Positions 13,821-21,800 of a stretch of DNA of 40,291 nucleotides are shown here, piece after piece; within the stretch, counting starts at the first letter, position 1; every line of letters begins with the position of its first letter. Source of the DNA: an uncultured Rickettsiales bacterium (GTDB taxonomy: Bacteria > Pseudomonadota > Alphaproteobacteria > Rs-D84); assembly GCA_900550565.1 (NCBI GenBank), contig URSG01000009.1:1-40291 (forward strand). Direction: 5' to 3'. The notes beneath the pieces were generated by a model, which saw nothing but the letters and a program-made list of their open reading frames with translations, did no database searches and was not told the origin of the DNA. A program made the translations under genes and the position numbers.

Positions 13821-14729
13821 TTTATCCGCCAATGGGTGGGCGTGGTTATAAATATTGGTGATTTCGGCCATATTTACCTTGGTATATAATTGCGTTGTGG
13901 ATAATGACGCGTGCCCCAATAATTCTTGCAGACTGCGCAAATCTGCGCCACCGGCCAACAACGCCGTCGCAAATGTATGGCGCAACGCGTGCGGCGTCAC
14001 ATAGTCTGGCAACTGTAAATATTTGCGGACGTGTTCAATAACCTTTTCTGCCATACGTGACGACATCGGCAGGCCACGCACACTGCGGAACAATGGGTCA
14101 TCGGGCGAATTGCCAAATGGACGCACCGCGACATATTTATCAATCGCGTCCCAGACCGCCGGCAGAACGGGAACAATGCGTTCCTTGGCCCCCTTGCCCA
14201 TTATACGTAAAACGTCTGGGTGCGTGCGCACATCGTTATTGGTCAGGGATAACGCCTCGGATATACGCAGGCCACAGCCGAATATCAACACCACCAACGC
14301 CCAATCACGCGCCGCAATCCAGGGTTCAGTGCTGTCAATACTGCGAATTGCGTCGTGCATATTTTCAACATCGGTGACTTCTATGGCCTTGGATAATTTA
14401 CGCGGAACCTTGGGCGAAGAAATCAATCCAATCGCATTGTTTTTTATCCCGTGTTTTTTTGCCAGGTATTTATAAAACCCACGCAGCGACGACAACGCAC
14501 GTGCCGTGGACTTGTGCGCCAGGTTGCGACGCGCCCTGTCCGCCAGCCACGCGCGAAAGCACAATGTGTCGGCACGTGCCATATCAGAAATGTCCGCCAC
14601 GCCACCGGCATAGTTGTCCCAGAATTTTATAAAATCGTAAATGTCCGTTTCGTATGCCGTGGCCGTATGCGACGAATAGTTTTTCGTATTCGTTAAATAT
14701 TCTATAAATTCAGCAACGATTTCGTTCAT
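13818..14729 (-). CDS. xerC: Tyrosine site-specific recombinase, XerC/XerD type
   Basis: Resolves chromosome dimers at dif as half of a XerC/XerD pair. 303 residues, the normal length. An N-terminal SAM-like core-binding domain (~1-90) precedes the catalytic domain with the full set: Arg in GCGLRISEAL (~155), Lys in GKGAKER (~178), HALRH (~243), His in LLGHASLSTTQ (~270) and the nucleophile Tyr in QLYTKV (~280). XerC is slightly favoured over XerD. No Shine-Dalgarno is seen; a hairpin lies just upstream. Downstream of a SIMPL-domain gene in the same direction. Confidence 0.9.
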   Translation of the reverse strand: MNEIVAEFIEYLTNTKNYSSHTATAYETDIYDFIKFWDNYAGGVADISDMARADTLCFRAWLADRARRNLAHKSTARALSSLRGFYKYLAKKHGIKNNAIGLISSPKVPRKLSKAIEVTDVENMHDAIRSIDSTEPWIAARDWALVVLIFGCGLRISEALSLTNNDVRTHPDVLRIMGKGAKERIVPVLPAVWDAIDKYVAVRPFGNSPDDPLFRSVRGLPMSSRMAEKVIEHVRKYLQLPDYVTPHALRHTFATALLAGGADLRSLQELLGHASLSTTQLYTKVNMAEITNIYNHAHPLADK

Positions 14730-14738
14730 ATTTGATTT

Positions 14739-14758
14739 GTGTCCGCAAATGCGGACAC
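14739..14758. other. Hairpin between the SIMPL gene and xerC
   Basis: GTGTCCGC / GCGGACAC with an AAAT loop. The T-run is on the plus strand only (14760-14764), so it does not look like a terminator for the minus-strand operon. It may affect xerC translation or mRNA processing. Confidence 0.55.
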
Positions 14759-14768
14759 GTTTTTACAT

Positions 14769-15506
14769 TTATCTGATTTCAAATGTTGCGAATACAGTGA
14801 CCGAAACCTCGGTATCCTTGGCAACCAGGCCGCCACCAACGTATGCGCCGGCGTCCGCCGATTCTTTGACACTGGCACGCATAAAATTAGACGCCAATGG
14901 CTGATACGATGAACGCGTATTTACGTCGTATGACACCGCCAACATTTTACCCGTGTGACGACCGTCCCCGGCGGTCAGTGCATCTGCACGTGTGCGCGCA
15001 TTTTCCACCGCCGTCCCCAGGCATTTTTCCATAATCGGTTTCATTGTTTCATTGCTGGTGAACATACGCAGATTTTCAGAATACACATTTGGCTGGCCGG
15101 CAAAATGGGTCAGTATTTTTTCAATCGTATCAATGCTGGCGGCCGAAACCTCTATTGCAATAGATGTTTCAATTCCCAACGTTTCTGATTTTTGCAATTC
15201 GCGATTCCATTCAGATTTTTCATACGAATTAAAATCCGTAGTCTGCATTTGGACATCTTGCTTTTTCAGGTATTCTGTGATTTCTGTGGCCTTGGCCGTG
15301 GCCTGTTTCATTGATACGGCGGCCGACGTATCCAGTGTCGTCACGCGCAATGTGATTGCCGTTCTGTCCTTGGGCGCAGTGGTCAGGCATTCCCCAGATA
15401 CGGATACAGTCCGAACTTCGCGTGGGCGTTCCAGCCAGCCGAACACCAACGCCAACACGGCCCCGGCACCAATTACACTGCCCACCCAGATAAATGATTT
15501 TTTCAT
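14769..15506 (-). CDS. SIMPL (DUF541) domain protein, membrane-anchored
   Basis: 245 residues. An N-terminal helix (~4-23, SFIWVGSVIGAGAVLALVFGW) serves as signal anchor and places the rest in the periplasm. The body fits the SIMPL/DUF541 family: VSVSGECLTTAPKDRTAITLRV at the start, then Ala/Lys-rich helices, then VENARTRADALTA, MLAVSYDV and a last strand EVSVTVFATFEI. The biochemical role of the family is not settled; some members are linked to oxidative stress. AGGGGGG upstream sets the start. It sits 23 bp downstream of trpS, so is probably cotranscribed. Confidence 0.8.
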   Translation of the reverse strand: MKKSFIWVGSVIGAGAVLALVFGWLERPREVRTVSVSGECLTTAPKDRTAITLRVTTLDTSAAVSMKQATAKATEITEYLKKQDVQMQTTDFNSYEKSEWNRELQKSETLGIETSIAIEVSAASIDTIEKILTHFAGQPNVYSENLRMFTSNETMKPIMEKCLGTAVENARTRADALTAGDGRHTGKMLAVSYDVNTRSSYQPLASNFMRASVKESADAGAYVGGGLVAKDTEVSVTVFATFEIR

Positions 15507-15529
15507 ATTTGCCCCCCTGGTTTTATATT

Positions 15530-16579
15530 TTAATCAAAATAGTTCAACTTCATCGCCGCCTTGACGCGTTTGACGGTTTCAGCCGCCGCCGCGCGCGCGT
15601 CCAGCGTTCCACGACGCAAGATTTCCATTACCGACGCAGGGTCGCGTGCCAATGCCTCGCGACGTTCACGAATTGGGCGCAATGTTTCCTGCATTACATT
15701 GTTCAAGAATTTTTTAACCTTGACATCGCCCAGGCCACCACGTTCATAATGCGCCGCCAATTCATCATAGTTCGCGTATTCTGGCAAAAATGCCGCGAAA
15801 TGTTCTGGGCGCGCAAACACCGACAGATATATAAACACCGGGTTGTCAGTTGTGTTTCCTGGGTCTTCTATGCGGATATGATTTGGGTCGGTGAACATTG
15901 TTTTAACCTTGGCCGCGATTTCGTCCGCAGAATCTTTCAGGTAAATGCCGTTGTTCAAAGACTTGCTCATCTTTGCATTGCCGTCTGTCCCCGGCAGGCG
16001 CGCCGCCGATTTAGATTGGGGAACAACCGCGCGTGGCATCGTCAATGTTTCGCCATAAATACTGTTGAATTTATGCACGATTTCCGCCGCCTGTTCCAGC
16101 ATAGGCAACTGGTCTTCGCCAACGGGAACGATATTCGCGCCAAACGCCGTAATGTCAGACGCCTGGGATATTGGGTATGTAAAGAATCCAACCGGCACGC
16201 CACCGTTAAACTTTTCCTTTTGTGCGATTTCGGTTTTCACCGTCGGATTACGTTGCAGACGCGCAACCGTCACCAGATTCATATAATAAAACGTCAATTC
16301 GGTCAGTTCTGATACCTCGGACTGGATAAACATAGTTGTTTTTGTCGGGTCATAGCCAGCCGCCAACATATCCAGCGTTATTTCCATAACGTTTTCACGC
16401 ACCTTGGCCGGATTATCAAAATTATCTGTTAAACCCTGGGCGTCGGCAATCATCGCGTACATTTTCGCATAGCCGCCGGCGTTTTGCATCGCAACATTTG
16501 GTATCAATGCACCAACCATATGCCCGATGTGCAGTGGGCCTGTTGGACGGATTCCTGTTAAAATAATATCTTTGAACAT
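15530..16579 (-). CDS. trpS: Tryptophanyl-tRNA synthetase
   Basis: Class I synthetase charging tRNA-Trp. 349 residues, normal size. The HIGH-type motif PTGPLHIGH lies at ~12-20, the tryptophan-pocket region MIADAQGLTDNF at ~43, VGEDQLPMLEQA at ~152 and the KMSKS loop NAKMSKSLNN at ~207. The C-terminal helical anticodon-binding part ends in VKAAMKLNYFD. First gene of a probable trpS-SIMPL-xerC unit. The rpsD terminator lies between rpsD and trpS. Confidence 0.96.
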   Translation of the reverse strand: MFKDIILTGIRPTGPLHIGHMVGALIPNVAMQNAGGYAKMYAMIADAQGLTDNFDNPAKVRENVMEITLDMLAAGYDPTKTTMFIQSEVSELTELTFYYMNLVTVARLQRNPTVKTEIAQKEKFNGGVPVGFFTYPISQASDITAFGANIVPVGEDQLPMLEQAAEIVHKFNSIYGETLTMPRAVVPQSKSAARLPGTDGNAKMSKSLNNGIYLKDSADEIAAKVKTMFTDPNHIRIEDPGNTTDNPVFIYLSVFARPEHFAAFLPEYANYDELAAHYERGGLGDVKVKKFLNNVMQETLRPIRERREALARDPASVMEILRRGTLDARAAAAETVKRVKAAMKLNYFD

Positions 16580-16646
16580 AGTAATACTCTCTGCATTTTT
16601 ATTTCGTATCAGATGATACGATATTTATATCTAAAAATCAAAGCAA

Positions 16647-16671
16647 AAAACGCGCCAATTCGGCGCGTTTT
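16647..16671 (-). terminator. rpsD terminator
   Basis: CGCGCC / GGCGCG stem; on the minus strand it is followed by a T6 run. Confidence 0.85.
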
Positions 16672-16698
16672 TCGTAATTATCACGTTTTCTATTATCA

Positions 16699-17331
16699 TT
16701 AACGAGAATAGAATTCAACGACCAATTCTGGGAACATCTGAACCGGATATGGAACGTCCTGGAACGCCGGAATCCGTGCAAATGTTGCAGTGAAATTCGC
16801 GCTGTCAACGTTGATATAGTCTGGCCAGTTGCGTTCCGCAGATTCCAGTGCCAAAACAACCAACGGCATCTGTTTCGCTTTTTCGCTGACAGTGATGACG
16901 TCGCCTGGTTTTACCTGGTACGATGCGATTTTAACGCGTTTGCCATTGACATAGATGTGACCGTGGCTAATCAACTGGCGTGACGAGAAAACCGTCGGTG
17001 CCAATTTTGCACGATATACAACTGCGTCCAAACGACGTTCCAGCAAACCAATCAAGTTATCTGGGGTGTCGCCCTTCATATTGTCAGCTTCCAGGTAATA
17101 TGCACGGAACTTTTTTTCACCAACGTTGCCATAATAACCCTTTAATGTCTGTTTTGCGCGCATCTGTTTTGCGTAATCAGACGAGTTGCCACCGCGTGAT
17201 GTTGGCCCATGCTGGCCCGGTTTATATTTACGTTTGTTAAATGGAGATTTTGCCTGACCCCACAGGTTCACGCCCAAACTGCGGGCGATTTTCAATTTAC
17301 GAGTGTTGCGTTTCGCGCCTGCTCTTGCCAT
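16699..17331 (-). CDS. rpsD: 30S ribosomal protein S4
   Basis: Primary 16S rRNA binding protein of the 30S body. 210 residues. The alphaproteobacterial-style N-terminus has SLGVNLWG-QAKSPFNKRKYKPGQHG (~18-42) without the zinc-binding cysteines, then LRAKQ-like MRAKQTLKGYYG (~58), the S4 RNA-binding domain LERRLDAVVYRAKLAPT (~97) and SHGHIYVNGKRV (~123), and the conserved C-terminus VEFYSR. The AAAGGA ribosome site is well spaced. Its leader holds two inverted repeats, possibly for autoregulation. Confidence 0.97.
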   Translation of the reverse strand: MARAGAKRNTRKLKIARSLGVNLWGQAKSPFNKRKYKPGQHGPTSRGGNSSDYAKQMRAKQTLKGYYGNVGEKKFRAYYLEADNMKGDTPDNLIGLLERRLDAVVYRAKLAPTVFSSRQLISHGHIYVNGKRVKIASYQVKPGDVITVSEKAKQMPLVVLALESAERNWPDYINVDSANFTATFARIPAFQDVPYPVQMFPELVVEFYSR

Positions 17332-17416
17332 AATTTTATCCTTTGTTTTTGGTTTTTAGGTGCCAGGTTTGTCACAGATTCCTTATCGCGTGCGGGACCA
17401 AAAAATCACCGTCGCC

Positions 17417-17485
17417 GTAATCAGTTCTGATTACCCAGCGCGCCCAGTTTATAGTGTTTTTGTCAGAAAATCAAGTATTTTCTGA
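17417..17485 (-). promoter_or_regulatory. rpsD promoter with two inverted repeats
   Basis: On the minus strand TTGATT (17469-17474) and TAAACT (17446-17451) are 17 bp apart. A 9-bp inverted repeat TCAGAAAAT-CAAGT-ATTTTCTGA (17463-17485) covers the -35 box. A perfect GTAATCAG-TT-CTGATTAC (17417-17434) lies in the early transcript. The first could be an operator, the second a leader hairpin for S4 or another regulator. Confidence 0.5.
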
Positions 17486-17515
17486 ACATCCGGGCATTTT
17501 ATACAGATTTCCGCA

Positions 17516-18058
17516 TTAAAATTTTACCGATGGGGCATTACGCTGGGTGGCATCGTCAATTTCAAACAGTTTTTCGTGCGTTATGCCAAACATACGCGCG
17601 ACAACGTTTGACGGGAACTGGTCAATTTGGGTGTTCAATGCCATAACAACACTGTTATAGAATTGACGCGTGGCCTGGATTTTAGTTTCTGTATCCGTAA
17701 TTTCGCGCTGTAATTCCAAAAAGTTTTCGTTCGCGCGCAATGTCGGATAACTTTCTGACAATGCAAAAATGCTTTTCAGTGTCGCCGACAGTTGATTTTC
17801 AGCCGCCGCACGCCCGTCACCAGTGGCGTTCATTGCGTTGCTGCGCGCGGCGATAACCGCGTCCAGTGTTTCGCGTTCGTGCTTTGCCGCGCCACGCACA
17901 GATTCCACCAAATTCGGAATTAAATCATAGCGACGTTTCAGTTGCGTATCAATCGTCGCAAATGCTTCGCGGGCCTGGTTCTTGCGCGCGACCAATCCGT
18001 TATAAACGGCGACGACGTATAAAATTAAAAGTGCTGCGACTGCGATGGCTGTCCACAT
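17516..18058 (-). CDS. lemA: LemA family protein
   Basis: 180 residues. An N-terminal membrane helix (~2-19, AIAVAALLILYVVAVY) is followed by the family hallmark YNGLVARKNQAREAF, then IDTQLKRRYDLIPNLVESV (~41-59), and a four-helix body ending near GITHEKLFEID. LemA proteins are membrane-anchored helical bundles facing the periplasm or exterior; their molecular role is poorly defined. Usual partners (TPM-domain or HtpX-type genes) are not adjacent here, since the neighbours are rpsD and a cold-shock gene. Confidence 0.93.
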   Translation of the reverse strand: MWTAIAVAALLILYVVAVYNGLVARKNQAREAFATIDTQLKRRYDLIPNLVESVRGAAKHERETLDAVIAARSNAMNATGDGRAAAENQLSATLKSIFALSESYPTLRANENFLELQREITDTETKIQATRQFYNSVVMALNTQIDQFPSNVVARMFGITHEKLFEIDDATQRNAPSVKF

Positions 18059-18175
18059 AATTAAATCCTTTGGTTAGTTGTTTTGAATATATTGTAGTGC
18101 AAATGATAAAAAATACAAGAAAATAAGAATAACTGTCGCCCCACCCTGGTCAATCAACAGTTGCCGTTTTACGCG

Positions 18176-18203
18176 CAAAAAAAAACGGGGCAATGCCCCG
18201 TTT
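18176..18203 (-). terminator. Cold-shock gene terminator
   Basis: AACGGGGC / GCCCCGTT hairpin; on the minus strand a T9 run follows. Confidence 0.9.
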
Positions 18204-18204
18204 C

Positions 18205-18549
18205 TTATGATTTTTTCCAAAACGCAAATCCACGTCTGGTAGATTTTTCTTCGCGCTGTTTTCTGTCTTCTGTGGCGCGGCGATGTTCGGCACGACGTTC
18301 GTGAAAACGACGCGCAGATTCTTCGTCACGCTGGACCAATTTTAATTCTGTGACCGACAATTTGCCATTACGAACTTCTTCGTCAAATTCAACAATGTCG
18401 TTTTCATTTAAAAATCTGATACCTGCTGCCTTTAATGCGGTTGAATGAACAAAAACATCATCTGTGTTACCATCGGCGTTTGGTGTATCTGGTGTAATGA
18501 AACCAAAACATTTTTTACCGTTATACCATTTTACTTTACCTTGACGCAT
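18205..18549 (-). CDS. Cold-shock domain protein with a basic/acidic tail
   Basis: 114 residues. The cold-shock domain (~1-73) has GKVKWYNGKKCFGFITP (RNP1) and DVFVHSTAL (RNP2), so it should bind single-stranded RNA/DNA. It differs from a plain 70-residue Csp by a C-terminal ~40-residue highly charged tail (RRFHERRAEHRRATEDRKQREEK, split here as a description of composition), ending RGFAFWKKS. The tail could add nonspecific nucleic-acid affinity. AAAGGA precedes the ATG. The leader contains a hairpin, as is common for cold-shock mRNAs. Confidence 0.92.
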   Translation of the reverse strand: MRQGKVKWYNGKKCFGFITPDTPNADGNTDDVFVHSTALKAAGIRFLNENDIVEFDEEVRNGKLSVTELKLVQRDEESARRFHERRAEHRRATEDRKQREEKSTRRGFAFWKKS

Positions 18550-18575
18550 AACCTATCCTTTCTTATGCTTGTTAT

Positions 18576-18634
18576 GGTTCTGTGCAACCCCAAGAACCTG
18601 TGATAATTGTGTATGAAATAGCACCGTAATGCAA
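18576..18634 (-). promoter_or_regulatory. Cold-shock gene promoter and leader hairpin
   Basis: On the minus strand TTGCAT (18629-18634), 17 bp, CACAAT (18606-18611). The leader then contains GGTTCT (18593-18598 read on minus) paired with AGAACC (18576-18581 read on minus). Confidence 0.5.
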
Positions 18635-18695
18635 GAAAATAACTTTCCTATGGATTTATGTAAAAATATGATATAATGCGCCCCGGAAAAAAATC

Positions 18696-18718
18696 AAACG
18701 TGGGACGCGCCCACGTTT
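18696..18718. terminator. Terminator of the RelA/SpoT-like gene
   Basis: AAACGTGGG / CCCACGTTT with an ACGCG loop. A T-rich tract follows on both strands. Confidence 0.8.
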
Positions 18719-18722
18719 TTTA

Positions 18723-20129
18723 TTATGCGGTTGGCTTTTTGTAATAACGCTGAACCTCGGTCATAACAAAGTTAAATAAACGTCCCGACAGACTGTCCAG
18801 TGGCACAGACCACCCACGATGCCCATACGGCATCGCCGCGACCAAGATGAAATTCGTCATAAAACGGAAAATTTCTATCTCTTGCGTCTGGGTCAATGGG
18901 GCCGGCGAATCAGTGATGTGAAAAACCTCGTTCTCTATCGCGTCGTCCAGTTTTCCCATAATTAAATCTACAACACGCTGGGGATAATACATCGTGCATT
19001 TTTTCGGGAACCCTTCAAACAACGACACATTGTTGCCTTGGCCATACAAAATGTTCCAGCCGACACGGTCAAATAATTCTTCCAGACAGTCGCATATCAA
19101 CAGATTATATTCTTTTGCGCCCCGTTCCATAAAATCAGACAGGCGGCGTTCAATGCTCTTGCTTTGCGCGTTTGCCTTTTTACGTGACTTTTCATAATGC
19201 CCGTGTGTTTTGCGTTCGTATTCAAAGAACGTACGCACCTGGCATATAATTTCCATTGGCACAACCAGACCGTCTTTGCCAATATCAATTATCAATTTCG
19301 CGTCACGATAATTACGCGGATTTTCCATATCATAGAAACCGTCTTTGACCGACAAAATGCGTTCAGGCATCATATGACGGACGCGTTCTATGAACGTGCG
19401 CGCCTGGGGTATCAGGTCAAACAAACACTTTACACGCCAAACATCTTGCAGGCGCATACGTGGTGGCTGAATTTTATCCAGCGCACGCACCAAATCAACC
19501 GCAATCTGTTCGTGGCCCGACCCAATAATAGACAGAACTGTTTCTGATGGGGTGGAAATATATTTTTCTGACAGTTTTTTGCGAATCTTGTCCGCAATCG
19601 CCGTCGCAGACGCCGGACGTTCGTGCGCAGAGATAACATTGTAAACGGTTTCGGCCACTTCGTCCACGTATGACGTATAGTATTTTCCAACAACCTTTTC
19701 CAGCGCACGATTTATGTTTTTCTGGGCGCCGACAATAACAGTCACGATTGACGATACCGACAAATCAATATTGTGGCCGGCAACAGCCGTAAAAAACTGG
19801 TTACGCATTGGATCTGCGTCCAGACGGTGCTGCACAATGTATGGCGACAACGGGTTTATATCAGCAATGCGCAATGGTTCATCAATCGCACTGTCTGTTT
19901 CATAGTCGTATCGTGCCACAGGTGCCTTGGGCGCGCCAAAGCATTTGCCCAAGAAATAAAACATTTCACGATACCAGACCATACCGTCTGAATACAAGGC
20001 GGTTAAATACTGGGCCGTCTGGTCATCTATGCGTCCAGACGCGCGAGCATCTTCTATTATCGCCAGGTTTTTCCGTTCATTGTCCGCAACCATATCTTTG
20101 ATATGGTCTTCGGTGTGCGGCTGTATCAT
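18723..20129 (-). CDS. RelA/SpoT-like nucleotidyltransferase domain protein (tentative)
   Basis: 468 residues, mostly helical, no signal peptide. Residues ~220-320 resemble the RelA/SpoT synthetase fold: RLQDVWRVKCLFDLI (a candidate metal-binding Asp), VKDGFYDM, NYRDAKLIIDI (compare the GYRSLHL segment) and VPMEIICQVRTFFEYE (compare the vEIQIRT strand with its catalytic Glu), then a basic THGHYEKSRKK. There is no HD hydrolase, TGS or ACT domain. It may make an alarmone or be a catalytically different relative; fold assignment is by pattern only. It starts 12 bp after the lysS stop and is probably cotranscribed. A G8 run lies in its ribosome site. Confidence 0.6.
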   Translation of the reverse strand: MIQPHTEDHIKDMVADNERKNLAIIEDARASGRIDDQTAQYLTALYSDGMVWYREMFYFLGKCFGAPKAPVARYDYETDSAIDEPLRIADINPLSPYIVQHRLDADPMRNQFFTAVAGHNIDLSVSSIVTVIVGAQKNINRALEKVVGKYYTSYVDEVAETVYNVISAHERPASATAIADKIRKKLSEKYISTPSETVLSIIGSGHEQIAVDLVRALDKIQPPRMRLQDVWRVKCLFDLIPQARTFIERVRHMMPERILSVKDGFYDMENPRNYRDAKLIIDIGKDGLVVPMEIICQVRTFFEYERKTHGHYEKSRKKANAQSKSIERRLSDFMERGAKEYNLLICDCLEELFDRVGWNILYGQGNNVSLFEGFPKKCTMYYPQRVVDLIMGKLDDAIENEVFHITDSPAPLTQTQEIEIFRFMTNFILVAAMPYGHRGWSVPLDSLSGRLFNFVMTEVQRYYKKPTA

Positions 20130-20132
20130 AAT

Positions 20133-20140
20133 CCCCCCCC
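20133..20140 (-). repeat. Homopolymer G8 in the ribosome-binding site
   Basis: On the coding strand eight G residues lie between the lysS stop and the ATG of the next gene (20127-20129), forming its Shine-Dalgarno. Length slippage would change ribosome spacing. Confidence 0.7.
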
Positions 20141-20141
20141 A

Positions 20142-21608
20142 TCACTTCATTATCGGAAACAGAATCACATCACGCAGTGTTGGCTGGTCAAATATAATGC
20201 TGGCCAATCTGTCAACGCCAACGCCAACGCCGGAAATCGGTGGAAAGCCGTGTTCCATTGCGCGCACATAATCATTGTCTGGATTAAATGCTTCTTCGTC
20301 ACCGCCGGCAATATTTTTCGCCTGTTGTTCAAATGCCGCCAACTGTTGAATTGGGTTCACCAATTCAGAATACCCCTTGCACAGTTCTGCGCCACATACC
20401 AACAACTGGAACATATCCAGACAACGGTCGTCTGCGTCGCTGTGACGCGCCAATGGCACCATATATGTCGGATAGTTATACAGGAACGTTGGTTGAACAA
20501 TGCTGTCGCGAATCTTGCGCTTATAGACATAATCCACCAATGTCGGCACGGATTTCAAATCGTCCAGTTCGCCTGCGGGGAACATACCCTTTTTAACCAG
20601 ACTGTCCCGTAATGCGTCAACGTCGTCAAAATCCAAAATATTGCACCCAAACAGTTCGTTCATTTTCGCGGTGTAATCAATCATTTCATATTTACTGAAA
20701 TCTAAATCTGTTCCTTGGTATGAAATCTGTAATGTGCCACGGCAACGCTGAATCAAGTTCTGAATCAATTCCCATGTGAATTTCAAATTACGTTTCCAGT
20801 CCCAATATGCCGCATACCATTCCACCATTGTAAATTCTTGCAGGTGCATAGCGTCCATACCTTCGTTTCGGAAATCCTTGGCCACTTCGTACACGCGGTC
20901 AAATCCGGCACAGTTTGCCAATTTCAAGAACAATTCCGGCGAAATGCGCAACTGGAAATCAGCATCCAGCGCGTTGTGATGTGTCAAGAACGGACGTGCC
21001 GCCGCCCCAGATGCAACATTTTGCATAACCGGCGTTTCAATTTCCAAAAATCCGTTGCTGTTCATAAATTCACGCCAATATTGCGTCATCTTGAAACGGC
21101 CCAACAATGTTTTACGGGTTTCTGGGTTTGAAATAATATCCAAATAACGCTGGCGATAACGGGTTTCTGTATCGGTCAGACCGTGGAATTTTTCCGGCAA
21201 TGGACGCAGTGCCTTGGACAAAATGGTGTATTTTGCAACGCGCACCGTCAATTCGCCTGCGGTCGTGTGATACAATTCGCCGTCAATCCCGATAAAATCG
21301 CCCAGGTCAACGTTCGCCTTCATAAACTTGTACTGTTCTTCGCCCAATTCTTCGCGGGACATAGAAAACTGGATTTCGCCAGCAACGTCATAAATGCGGC
21401 CAAACATCAATTTGCCCAGCCAACGCAACGCCGTCACGCGACCAGCCAATTTTACAGGCGTGCCGTCTGGCAATTCGCGTGCGTCTGAAATTGTGTGTGT
21501 GCGATCAAATTTATCCTTCCATACGACACCGTCACGTGCACGGATATTTTCCGCTTTTTGCAAGCGCGCCTGTAATTCGTTAGATGAAATCGTTGTGTTT
21601 TCTGACAT
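20142..21608 (-). CDS. lysS: Lysyl-tRNA synthetase, class II
   Basis: Charges tRNA-Lys. 488 residues, the normal size. An OB-fold anticodon-binding domain (~50-150, VKLAGRVTALRWLGKLMFG) is followed by the class II core: motif 1 around FLEIETPVM (~190), motif 2 VYEVAKDFRNEGMD and HLQEFTMVEWY (~245-265), and motif 3 GVGVGVDRLASI (~465). The start has AAAGGG upstream. The leader contains a terminator hairpin before the start codon plus a short Lys-rich ORF, indicating transcription attenuation. Followed by a RelA/SpoT-like gene. Confidence 0.97.
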   Translation of the reverse strand: MSENTTISSNELQARLQKAENIRARDGVVWKDKFDRTHTISDARELPDGTPVKLAGRVTALRWLGKLMFGRIYDVAGEIQFSMSREELGEEQYKFMKANVDLGDFIGIDGELYHTTAGELTVRVAKYTILSKALRPLPEKFHGLTDTETRYRQRYLDIISNPETRKTLLGRFKMTQYWREFMNSNGFLEIETPVMQNVASGAAARPFLTHHNALDADFQLRISPELFLKLANCAGFDRVYEVAKDFRNEGMDAMHLQEFTMVEWYAAYWDWKRNLKFTWELIQNLIQRCRGTLQISYQGTDLDFSKYEMIDYTAKMNELFGCNILDFDDVDALRDSLVKKGMFPAGELDDLKSVPTLVDYVYKRKIRDSIVQPTFLYNYPTYMVPLARHSDADDRCLDMFQLLVCGAELCKGYSELVNPIQQLAAFEQQAKNIAGGDEEAFNPDNDYVRAMEHGFPPISGVGVGVDRLASIIFDQPTLRDVILFPIMK

Positions 21609-21636
21609 TTTATTTTTTCCCTTTGATGCACTGTTA

Positions 21637-21666
21637 TAAAAAACGGACGCAGAAAAGTGCGTCCGT
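21637..21666 (-). terminator. Attenuator terminator in the lysS leader
   Basis: ACGGACGCA / TGCGTCCGT, nine perfect pairs with a 6-nt loop; on the minus strand a T6 run follows (21637-21642). It lies ~28 nt before the lysS start, with no gene ending upstream on this strand. Confidence 0.85.
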
Positions 21667-21693
21667 CGTTAAAACTGATGGTCGCACGCCCGA

Positions 21694-21726
21694 TTACAAA
21701 ATTTTTTTCAAGTTCATCGTTTTCAT
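21694..21726 (-). CDS. Putative lysS leader peptide
   Basis: A ten-residue ORF, M-K-T-M-N-L-K-K-I-L, with three Lys codons (all AAA), two in tandem just before the end. It lies between a good promoter and the intrinsic terminator ahead of lysS. The bases after its stop codon (21680-21687) can pair with the 5' arm of the terminator (21657-21664) in seven of eight positions, forming an antiterminator. Scarce Lys-tRNA would stall a ribosome on the AAA pair and leave that segment free; a ribosome reaching the stop would cover it. Its own ribosome site is weak (AGG 13 nt upstream), the main reservation. Confidence 0.5.
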   Translation of the reverse strand: MKTMNLKKIL

Positions 21727-21772
21727 TTTGTGTTTGACCTGTGTTATGCCCAGATTTTACCAAGCCAGCAGA

Positions 21773-21800
21773 TTATTACGGAAATTTTTGCAAATGTAAA
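21773..21800 (-). promoter_or_regulatory. lysS leader promoter
   Basis: On the minus strand TTTACA (21795-21800), 16 bp, TAATAA (21773-21778). Transcription would start near 21766, giving a ~160-nt leader. Confidence 0.5.

Noticed and set aside
14057..14475. Plus-strand ORFs of 106-150 codons across xerC
   Set aside because: Shadows of the xerC frame with Arg/Pro/His-rich, nonsensical composition.
18661..18720. Possible ~45-nt small RNA from the extended -10 at 18668-18676 to the hairpin terminator
   Set aside because: No -35 and too short to be convincing; the hairpin is explained as terminator of the minus-strand gene.
21452..21763. 103-codon minus-strand ORF over the lysS start
   Set aside because: Overlaps the lysS N-terminus in another frame and passes through the terminator hairpin; the leader peptide explanation fits better.
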